This document shows positions 13,990 through 25,100 of a stretch of DNA of 64,000 nt, piece after piece. The stretch is from Lamellibrachia columna. Its lineage: Eukaryota; Annelida; Polychaeta; Sabellida; Siboglinidae. Where the stretch lies: positions 16,235,509-16,299,508 of the forward strand of contig OY759270.1 in NCBI GenBank assembly GCA_963662155.1. The letters are read 5' to 3'. Numbering within the stretch: position 1 is the first letter of the stretch; every line of letters begins with the position of its first letter. Made by a program: the position numbers and the translations under genes. The notes beneath the pieces were generated by a model. It saw only the letters and a list, made by a program, of their open reading frames with translations. It did no database searches and was not told the origin of the DNA.

Positions 13990-15347
13990 TTGTCTGCTGT
14001 CCACTGATAGGTGCATCAATGGTGGCGTATACAGGAGACTCTAGGTGTTGGATCCAGTGTCACATTGTCTGCTGTCCACTGATAGGTGCATCAGTGGTGG
14101 CGTAGACAGGAGACTCTCTAGGTGTTGGATCCAGTGTCACATTGTCTGCTGTCCACTGAGAGGTGCATCAATGGTGGCGTAGACAGGAGACTCTAGGTGT
14201 TGGATCCAGTGTCACATTGGCTGCTGTCCACTGATAGGTGCATCAATGGTGGCGTAGACAGGAGACTCTAGGTGTTAGATCCAGTGTCACATTGTCTGCT
14301 GTCCACTGATAGGTGCATCAGTGGTGGCGTAGACAGGAGACTCTAGGTGTTAGATCCAGTGTCACATTGTCTGCTGTCCACTGATAGGTGCATCAGTGGT
14401 GGCGTAGACAGGAGACTCTAGGTGTTAGATCCAGTGTCACATTGTCTGCTGTCCACTGAGAGGTGCATCAGTGGTGACGTAGACAGGAGACTCTAGGTGT
14501 TGGATCCAGTGTCACATTGGCTGCTGTCCACTGATAGGTGCATCAATGGTGGCGTAGACAGGACACTCTCTAGGTGTTGGATCCAGTGTCACATTGGCTG
14601 CTGTCCACTGATAGGTGCATCAATGGTGGCGTAGACAGGAGACTCTAGGTGTTAGATCCAGTGTCACATTGTCTGCTGTCCACTGATAGGTGCATCAGTG
14701 GTGGCGTAGACACGAGACTCTACGTGTTAGATCCAGTGTCACATTGTCTGCTGTCCACTGATAGGTGCATCAGTAGTGGCGTAGACACGAGACTCTACGT
14801 GTTAGATCCAGTGTCACATTGTCTGCTGTCCACTGATAGGTGCATCAATGGTGGCGTAGACAGGAGACTCTAGGTGTTAGATCCAGTGTCACATTGTCTG
14901 CTGTCCACTGATAGGTGCATCAGTGGTGGCGTAGACACGAGACTCTATGTGTTAGATCCAGTGTCACATTGTCTGCTGTCCACTGATAGGTGCATCAGTG
15001 GTGGCGTAGACAGGAGACTCTAGGTGTTAGATCCAGTGTCACATTGTCTGCTGTCCACTGATAGGTGCATCAGTGGTGGCGTAGACACGAGACTCTACGT
15101 GTTAGATCCAGTGTCACATTGTCTGCTGTCCACTGATAGGTGCATCAGTGGTGGCGTAGACACGAGACTCTACGTGTTAGATCCAGTGTCACATTGTCTG
15201 CTGTCCACTGATAGGTGCATCAGTGGTGGCGTAGACAGGAGACTCTAGGTGTTGGATCCAGTGTCACATTGTCTGCTGTCCACTGATAGGTGCATCAATG
15301 GTGGCGTAGACAGGAGACTCTCTAGGTGTTGGATCCAGTGTCACATG
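13990..15347 (+). repeat. 75-bp minisatellite, about 18 copies
   Basis: The unit begins GTCTGCTGTCCACTGATAGG and ends GATCCAGTGTCACATT. Variants include GACAGGAGA versus GACACGAGA, TAGGTGTTG versus TACGTGTTA, and CAATGG versus CAGTGG; three units carry an extra CT pair (CTCTCTAGG). Because 75 is a multiple of three, several units stay open and give a repeated LDPVSHCLLSTDRC peptide. Nothing else suggests coding. The variant units alternate in blocks, as expected from unequal exchange. Confidence 0.95.
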
Positions 15348-15427
15348 TTGGTATGTACGTTTTCTTCATCAGCACCATTCTTTCTGCCGTTGCATCTTCT
15401 GAAAACATTGAGAGGTTATAGGCAGGC

Positions 15428-15530
15428 CTGGGGTCTATTACATTGCAATGTAATGTATTGCTATTTTCTTTCTATTACTATTACATGATGAAGGCAATGT
15501 AATATATTACTATTACAATGTGAATTTTGT
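15428..15530. mobile_element. left-end fragment of the CAGGCCTGGG hAT family
   Basis: CAGGCCTGGGGTCTATTACA followed by TTGCAATGTAATGTATTGCT closely matches the left end of the element at 123. A matching right end was not found nearby, so this is a solo or truncated copy. Confidence 0.55.
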
Positions 15531-16077
15531 AACGCCATTCCTCATTTTGCATCAGAAATGGTTCGATTATTAGCCAGAATTAGAGAATGCACAAAACAGC
15601 TTGTTGTAACACATATCATGGTCAGCCATAATTTTTGCAGTCACTGTATTGACAAAAGCGCATTTTCTATACATCAGTGACATATTAGTAATATTAGTAA
15701 TGAATGTGTTAACTATAATTTCTACATACATGGTTTGTTTAAGTTATTCATCAGAATTCTAAGATCACAAAGCACATAAATCATGCAACATACATTGTGA
15801 AACTTAAATATTTGTAGTAGCAATAGTTGGTAGTAGGTACTGGTAGTATAAAAAAATTACATTATGTGTGGGTGCATGCGTGAGTGCTTGTAACTCTTGG
15901 AAGGGCTAACAACATATGCCAGTAACTAGCCTGGTTAATAGCTTCAACCACATTCTCTGGAACACTGAGAAAGTTAGCTTAAATGTTGGAAGAAAACAGA
16001 TAACATCAGTCTTATCTTGAAATAAGTAATTTATTATATCAAGTAACTAATGCATAGATGTACATCACACAACTTAC
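15531..16077. other. no feature seen; probable gene C intron
   Basis: AT-rich sequence just downstream (minus strand) of the gene C TM exon. No cytoplasmic-tail exon with a phase-2 acceptor is recognisable here or in the rest of 1-16077, so gene C's tail probably lies beyond the window. Confidence 0.4.
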
Positions 16078-16147
16078 CAATGAAACAAGATGACAATTAT
16101 GACAATAACTGTGATTGAAAAACCCACTGCAAGCAGTATCACACCTC
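16078..16147 (-). CDS. gene C exon 10: transmembrane segment
   Basis: The acceptor is GCTTTGCAG and the donor CATTG|GTAAGT (phase 2). It encodes GVILLAVGFSITVIVIIV then ILFHW, a clean 20+ residue hydrophobic helix. The acceptor lies only 10 bp after the 3' end of a LINE relic in the same orientation, so branch point and most of the pyrimidine tract lie in transposon sequence. Confidence 0.82.
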
Positions 16148-19100
16148 CTGCAAAGCAAACAAGATTTAACAAGATCCATCCAAGGCAAGGCATATTAAGT
16201 GGACAAGGAATCGAGAGTCCAACAATGTTTCATCTATGTTTAAGAGATATTTGTCCATTTTGTTTTTAAACGTACATATTCATGCTGCTAGCATTTTCAC
16301 AATATGTAGATTATCTTTTCCATTCATTTGTCCTCTGTGAGAATGAGTACTTTTTATATCTAATCTACACTGATCTTTGACTAATTTGCATCCCCTTATT
16401 AAAAAAAATTTCTTAAGTGAGAAAAAAATATTTCTATCAATATTGTCATGGTCATTATAATGTGCCATTCTCGTTTGCAGTGAACACATGTACGAGAAAA
16501 TTTGAAATCACATAAAACCAAAGAAAACGTGCCTAGAATGGCTTTGTGTGCAACAAATACCAGGTTGATTGAATTTACCGTGAATTTTATTTGTTTTTGA
16601 CAATTACAAAAAGCGGAACATTAATTTCGTCAAAAAAGCAGGAAAGCGGGATCAAGGCGAAAAATCGGTATTTTCCACCCAAAAGCAGTAATGTTGACAC
16701 TTATGCCAACATGATTTCTCTGAGGAGCAGTAAGCCATGATGCATATGCCGCGTTATTAGTATTTTTTTTATATTGTTAAGGCTCCATAAATTGCAAGGA
16801 TATATTTTGTTTGATCAAAACTAGTTTATACTAAAAGTATTAATTACAAGTTAATTCAATAAGGGTTAGGAGCTTTGGATAAAATGCAACATGATTGAGC
16901 ACTTTTCCCCACCTAACGTTTTCTAAGGTAATGTCACATCTGATGAAAGAAACAATTGGCGGCCCTATTCAGGGCTGGGATCAATTCCAATTCCACTCCA
17001 ATTCCTTTTCATTCAATTACAATTCCAATTCCTTTTTTTGGCAATTCTTTTTTAGTAATTCCAATTCCTTTCAAAATCGTTCAATTCCAATTCCCACTCC
17101 CGCTCCAATTCCACATAACAACAAAAGCCCAACAGTTTCCATCCTTTCCTTTGCTAAGTTTCAGAAAATGTTCAAAGACAGACGACTTTACAGGGGGCAT
17201 ATTGACCGACCTGTACACTATGACTGTTGCACACTGTTCTGATGATGCATGTTAGGCAATACATATTTATACTGGCAAGTGAGAAACCATTTTCACACAT
17301 TTGGCTACAGCTAGCTTGCCTATGCCTTGTAGTGTTGGTCAGTGGTCATTGATCTCTGATTAGTAATCAGTGATTACTGATTGATCAACCGCCTGGCTGT
17401 AGCCTGCCAATAAGTGTCTTTTCATGGGTGTAAAAGGGCTAACTTCCCAGGTCTGTAAACAGTTGCAAATATCTTTGATGTTTCTATTAAAGCCAGTCTG
17501 GAAACCTTCATTAACCCGCTGGCAAGTGGCAACATAAAGAATTCATAAGATACTGGCATGAATGACAGGATTTCAGTTTTCAGATCCTCAATGCATGAGT
17601 TGATAGCATTATTATACACATAGCCGCCTACAACAGGCTAGAAAAATATTGGTTAATGTCAAAAAAAATCAGATGCTCAATTCCTTTCAATTCCAATTCC
17701 TTTTGTTCAAAATGTTTCAATTCCAATTCCTATCATTCAAAATCTTTCAATTCCAATTCCGCTCCAATTCCGGATTTGGACTTGGAATTGACCCCAGCCC
17801 TGGCCCTATTCATACCACCTACCCAAAGGCATATGGAGACTCACTGAGTTGGACACCAATACATGCGAGTGGCTTGAGCAGACCATACTAGACATTTGGT
17901 GCAGTCAAATGTCTAGTCCGATCTGCTCAAGGGTTTGATGATGATTATGATGAGGATGATGATGAGGAGGATGATGATGATGGCACATGCAAGAAGAAAG
18001 AAACAAATGATCACAGCTGCCATTCTAATCGAACTGCTGTTTAACACGATAATTAATCATAATAATGAACTTCTACAGCAGCTATATCATCAGGAACCTA
18101 AACAAAACAGAATCATAAAGTATAATCATGAACAAGGATGCGAAAGTCATTATCAGAACGAGGGACTACTGAAGATTTGTAGTGGAGATACTCACGTACT
18201 CTCGCAGGTGGCAGTGTTAACAATGCTGAGGCTCTCGCCTCACTGTACATGTTGCTTGCAACACATGTGTATTTTCCCGCATATGATGCACCTTGGTCTT
18301 TGTCCTCTTCTGCCTTAATGTGCAGTGAGTTGTCCATCGAATTAACCCAGATATGATTCTCAATATAGCGAATCTCAACACCATTATCTGCCAACCATCC
18401 GATTGTGACAGGTGTGCTGTCATCAGACAGAGCTTCACATTTGAAGACGACCTTTTCCCCAGAGACCATCACGACGTCTGCTGGTGCCAAGGTGATCACG
18501 GTGGGCTCTACAGACAGCAAGAGGTGGTCAAGTCACGTCACTGTCCCTTCCCTCAGATATAATACCAGTTTGTAATAGACGTCTATTGTCATCACACGTA
18601 ACAATTTATTTTTTAATACATGTGTGTGATGAAATGTAATACTCCACAGAAAGAACACAAGAATATTTTGTTGAAATAAAGTTTGTCTGAATGCTTACGT
18701 TCGTCATAGCTACTTCTACTTTTGAATTTTACTTCTCTGTCATACTTATGTGTCTGGTCAGTGCTAACAATGATACTGACATAATGTGTTGAAGTGGCTA
18801 ACACACGGGAAGTATTTAATTGAGAAGAATTTAACTATTATTATCGCCACCCAAAGCAGCAAACACCAGATGGCATGTGGACAAGGAAGCTGCTGCTCTA
18901 TGGAATACGTTTCATTGCAGTGTATAGCTTGCCCATTACTAACGTTTACACCGTCAGCCGATAATGTGATCCAATTATTTATTATCCTGCCGCCCTTTGG
19001 CCTGCCCCTTTGCGAGATTAGATACACCACTGAATGGGATGGTTTTTGTAGAAGGATATACCTTCCACGAATCCGGGACATTTAGCCAACAGACATTTAG

Positions 19101-22100
19101 CCAACAGACACTTAGCAAATGGACATTTCACCAATGGACACTTAGCCAACGGCCATTTAGCCATCATTTGCAGGGGGGACTTTTCGCCAACATTAAAAAA
19201 ATTATATTATGTTTCTGTGTGCTTTCACCATAAATATAGTTGTTTCAATAAATGCAATACAAGTGTAAGTAATTGTATTTTATTTCATTCATTGTACGAA
19301 TGTAACGATCACAAAGTAATGTCTCATAGTCTAAAACTTGCAAACACGAACATTGCATATATTGAGTCCACAGCTGTTTATAATCAATCTTCATTCTCAC
19401 GGTTGACAGGCTTCCAGCGTATGTTATGACGCACTCCACGTAGTAGTTCAGGTATGGTCTTTCTGCCTGCTGCACGATCTTCACACAGTGTACGCAGACG
19501 GATCTGCATGTCCTTGTATTCACGCCTAACCCTCTTCTTGGGAGGTTGACCGTTTAGATCTTTGGCGATGTGAGTGCAAGCCACTGCATCTTCTTTCTTC
19601 AAGGCATCTATCATGGTCCACACGGAGGGATGCTGGTAGCCAACCAAATGAGTGAAGCGATTGTTCCAGCCTTCACACTGGTTGTTAGTTCTTGGTTCAT
19701 CATCCAGAGAGGCCTGGTGAACATTCCACAAGGCAGGTGGGTACCGAGGAGGAACTCTCCTCATACGAACAATGGCTGCTCCATATGGACCATCTCGTGG
19801 AACTCCAGCACGACGGTAAGTGCCAGTGACGTAAGTCTGGTCGAAGTAATCCACCAGAGGTTCTGCATCAGGAGGGGTATTACCACGGAGGTACATGATT
19901 CCCTCAGGGATATCTTCGGTGGGCAGGAAGGCTAGGGCATCTAATTGTCCGCAGAACAACTTGAAGTCCTCGTCATCCCTGTATTGAGGCACTAGCCCCA
20001 GCTCTTGTATCTTTCGCCAGGTTGCCTGGGTCAGAAGGTAGAAGCAGCCCCTGACTTGGACATCATTATCCAGGGTTGCTCCAATGGCACTGATAACAGC
20101 CTGCTCAAAATCAACCATAATGGTTCTGGGATCCGGATACAGTTCCATAGAGCTGCACTTATCCAACAAGGCACGGAGGAGTTCCTCATATGTGTCCTGG
20201 GTCTTGCGTTGTAGCAGGGCATATGCTATACCAACAGTCGTGGATCCAAGGGGGACCCGGATAACATATAGTTGAAGGAATCCAGGTGGTGCCATAGCGA
20301 AGTTGCCATCCATGAACCATGTGTCAGCTGTAGAGAGCGTACGCAGGGCAGGTGGGGATGCAAAAACAACTATCCTGGAATCTGAGTTTTGGCCGTTGTC
20401 GTAGATCAGGAATGGTTCTGGTGTAAGGCCTGATGTTTGGGTCCATTCGCCTTCAATGGTAAGTTCACTGAGTGAAGCTGGAACTGGAGGGGCTTGGCCT
20501 TTTCGTACGCGTCGTATCATCTTCTTCATGGCATCTTCCTCACTAGCTAACTGCCTGGCAGCAGCAGGAAGTTCAGCAAGTTTGGCAGACACTATTGTTG
20601 CTGGTCGTTCTCTGGTGTTGGCTGCTAAATGTTTCATATCGACTTTGGTCTTGGCAACTGCAACTTCCATTGGATTTGCATCATGGTTGTGAGGTTTGGT
20701 ATTGAGTACCTGACTAAGGTCAAGAGTTGTAGATATGACACCCTTGCAGTGGTTGTTGCGTTTAACACACTGCCATCTAATCTGGTTTTTGGAAGTTATC
20801 TGCTTGGTATACATAAAACCTTCCAGACAAACTTTCTGCTTCCCTCGGCTAGTAGTTATAATCTCCATGGTTGAACTTGTGTAAGATTTAATTTCTGATA
20901 TTGGGTAGTCCTTTTATCCCATGGAAGCCATGTGTTCCAGGTGAATGAAATTAAATTGGGCCAATTGTGATGGAGGATCGTCTATTCTAATCAAGATTGA
21001 AGCCCAGATGGATAAGCTGATCACTTACAAAGAGCTCATTCTAGCTTGACATGAAGCCACATATATCTGGGATTGTCTCCAATTAAGCCAAAGGGTGGGG
21101 AAATAATGAATAGCAGTTGGTCTCCGCATTAAATCATGATGGTAATTATTGAAAGGTCATTTTCAAAGGAAAATATAACACTTTATAAATAATTAAACTA
21201 TATCAATCTTAAACTTTATATTTTCCATCATGTGATTTACCAAATAATTTTTTTTCCTTTTGGGAAAATAATGAATAAAAAAGTGAGTGAAAATGCAAGT
21301 TTAATCATTCATCAAGATTTGCTTATCATGGACATTATCAAAAACAATAAAGATATCCAAAATGTAAGATATAATTTTTTGAATGTTGGCAAAATGTCCC
21401 CCCCCCCTGCAAATGATGGCTAAATGGCCGTTGGCTAAGTGTCCATTGGCTAAGTGTCTGTTGGCTAAATGTCCATTGGCTAAATGTCCGGATACCACCT
21501 TCCACAGATTGGAGAAATTGGTATATCAAAGCCTCCAAAACCATTTCAATTATATTACTTATTTTAGTCAACATCAATCCGACAGTTTGGCAAGGACTTA
21601 CTAAGAACGTTCAGATAGCCATCGGCAACGATGCTGCCATGTTTGTTCTTTGCCACACACTGCACATTCATAAGACTGTTGCCTGATGCGCAGTCCTTGC
21701 ATATGTGGTAGACAGTGAGGTTCTTCTTGTCGTTACTGATAAGCCTCGCTAGACCTGGTCGGTTCCCTGGTTTTGGGCACATAAACACACATATCACATG
21801 ACTTGTTATACTGGCAGCAGCAAATTAAAGCCACTTAGACATCAACATTACAAATGAGTAATTAATTCTGACCAGAGTGGCTTACTTAATGAGGAATTTT
21901 AGCCCTCATTAAGATTGATAGAAGCACAAACACAACCGGACGGATAAGGTCAATATACCCCGTATGTTGCTTCATGAAAGTGTTGGAAATATCAAACTTT
22001 TGCATTTAAATTGCACCTCGTGGTTTAGTTTAGTTTTACATGATTGCATTCAAAATAGTATCAATTTGTTTGTCTGCTATCATTTTGTCCAAACAAAAAC

Positions 22101-25100
22101 TCTTTTTTGTTTAAAAAAATTTTTTTTTATATAAAATAGTAAGTTTGAAGGATTGTGCAATTATGTTGGATTTGATGAAGATAATATGCACATACACATT
22201 TTGGTATATATTATAGTACAGTTAACTTACCATTCAGTTTTTCACCATTGATGTACCATAAAACCTCAGCATCTGGGACAGCTTTTGGGTCACAAATGAA
22301 GGAGACATCTTCACCCTCGGTAGCATTAATGTTATGAGGTCGTTTGTTGCTGCTTTCAAACACAGGCACAGCTGTTGACAGAACATTGATATTGCAATTT
22401 TGTTATTACTCTCAACTCTTACTTTGTTCATATGTTGATTGTGTTACATTTACTTGGTCAAAATAAATGAGTCTGAGCCTGAGTCTGAAACACAGACTCA
22501 CCTCAAAATAGAAACATACATTAACTGCTATGATGGTCACACGAGACTGTATTTAAAGGAAGGCAACAACACATTTTGCAAGATGTTGTGTTACAAGCCC
22601 GTCCTCAAGGTTTTAAAAAGGTGGTTCAAGCATACACAATCAGCTGGGGATTTCTGGAATTATTTCTGAAAAATGTTGCAGTTAAACAAAATTCACTCAA
22701 AAAGGGGTTCGTTTGTACCCACTCCCCTGAGGACGGGCACATGTTACCAACATTACTTCGAAAGAAAATTGGTAAATAGTCCATGCTTGTCCATGAAAAC
22801 ATCAAGGCCTCTATTGCCAGGAAGTCATTTAAAAACAGTTGAGAAAACTTTACAGACATGAAGCAGCAAAGACAAGCATTGTCTCTTTAGACAGAATCTG
22901 GCCACTACTGTGAACTGAGGCAACGTAGAGTGAACGGAATTACGGCAAGAAGAGGATTTGAACCCCTGTACACTCGGTTGACAGTCAGGCTTTCGAACCA
23001 CTGCACCCTACAGAAGTATATTACTTGGCGTACACTGAGTGATGATCGTCATCACATGCTCTTCACTGCCACGACTGTTCATTCCTTGGCACTTATACTC
23101 TCCCTCGTCACTTTTCTCGATATTCTTTATTTCCAGCAGAGTTCCTGAATCCTTGCTCCACGATGCACGCGATGCAGGCATCTCTCCATTCACCCTTGAC
23201 CAGGATACCTGGGGTGCTGGACTAAACATAGGCAACATTAATAACCATGGTTTTTTTCATCAAACATAAATGCACTGGAAATTACGATACCGATATGTAT
23301 ACTAGGCCCTGTTTATCAAACAACTGGCATATCATTAAGAACTTTAATTTCAAGGACTGCTTCAGATGTCCATGTGACAAGTTATATGGTGTACACAAAG
23401 TGTCTTTCACGCGACATAAACATTTCCTATTGACATGATCTTTTATTCTCTTATGGTGTATACTTGTTTTGTCTTTAATGTAGCAAAATACTTAATTATA
23501 ACTTAATTAAGAACAGTATGGTTCAACTTAATTAAGAACAGTATGGTTCAAGTTATGAAGAGAATTGAAGATGGGTACTGTACTACTTTAAATGTTACTC
23601 AGACAGTTTGGTCAGAAAGATAAGTCCATTAATATTGAAAGATCTATAGCAATACATCATCTAATAACGATTTAACCAATTCAAAATGTTATTGGCTGTG
23701 GCTGCTTTGGCGACATTCTGTAAGTTATGGGAACACTGCTCCACAGTGTTGTGGAAGTACACATATGATACTGTCACCTTAAACCATGTAGTGCGTGCGT
23801 GCGTGCGTGCGTCCGTGTAAATGTTTGCATCAGCAACTATACTCTAATTTATGACATGTATTGTTCTTATTTCTCATTTCAAATAAAATTGTGTCGGACG
23901 CATTAATTTGTCGCCTCGATTCCATTTTCGAACAGGCTCAACAACTGTTGCGCTGGCCAAATTAACACACGACTCGAGTTTTGTTGAACTGTGCACCTGC
24001 GTGCATTGCACTACTGATCCAGTTTAAGATGAATAATCACGCGACTCGCAAAAAGTTTAGCAATGTGCGCCTAGCATTACAAGTCCTACAATGGTAGTTT
24101 CGGCAATTTTCTTTATGACAAGAATCACTTTTAAAAGTCAATCTGGGAGTTATTAACAAAGACAGTTTGTATCAATTGCTAAATAGTTCAACTTACTTTC
24201 CTGAGAACAAACACTTCAGTGTTATGCTGCCGCCGACCAGGCCTACTTTGACATCAGCAGACGAACTCTCTAGACGTGGTCGTTTCTCCTCCGTTGGTCC
24301 TGCAAAAAGGAGACAAACGAATGTCAGTCAACCAATCTTGTGGTAGTTGTAGGGGAAGGTTGCATATATCGAACTTGGCCGTTTTCTCATAACGGTTCAA
24401 TTTAGAATTCAGTTTCCTAAATTGAACCGATTCCGTATTTTAGACATTTTCGTTTCCATTCCTATGTAATTCACTGAATGTTTCCCTTTCTGGCATGGAT
24501 GTGCGCACTTATGATATACCAGTACATCGAGTCCACGTATTGAAGCATTGCTAACTGTGAACGTCTCAATTTTATTCTGCTCAGTACTTGGGGGGGGGGT
24601 CAATATAGGCAACCTTCCCCTATACCACACTGTGAAGACGCTCACAATCGTGATTTAAATATAAAACACACTTGCCACATTTGTTGGTTGAAATCCGTAT
24701 CTTTTACTTGAAATTCTGTAGAAATATGTAAAACTATTGTCACTGCTTAACCGGCATTCATATTCCGAACGAGTGCTGCCGTCTAACAGGCTACGAAATA
24801 TACCTACACGAAGGTGTACACTGTGGCGTAACGAGGCCAAGTGCCGCTGGGGGTAAGAGTAAAAAATGCCGCCCCCAAAAAAGTGCAGTAATGGAACAGG
24901 TATCGCTAGTGATATTGTTACGTACACCAGTATTGGATAATGTCAATTGAGTTACATTTGACGTATTCAAGCATGATTACTTCAATATATTTATGTAATA
25001 TAACAGCGATGTGTTCAGAATTCGTGTAGACCACAATGTATAAATATGTATGAATGTTGCCTAAGTAAAACAATCTGCCCGAAGTGCCGCCCCCTAAAAA

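Noticed and set aside
14649..15248. Repeated LDPVSHCLLSTDRC frames
   Set aside because: The unit of 75 bp keeps a frame open by arithmetic; stops fall between blocks and there is no start, splice or domain support.
19570..19935. Plus-strand 121-codon frame inside the MULE
   Set aside because: Antisense shadow of the intact transposase gene on the minus strand.
22928..23012. Possible tRNA gene on the minus strand
   Set aside because: A and B boxes are present but the acceptor stem does not pair and no anticodon arm closes; annotated as a SINE fragment.
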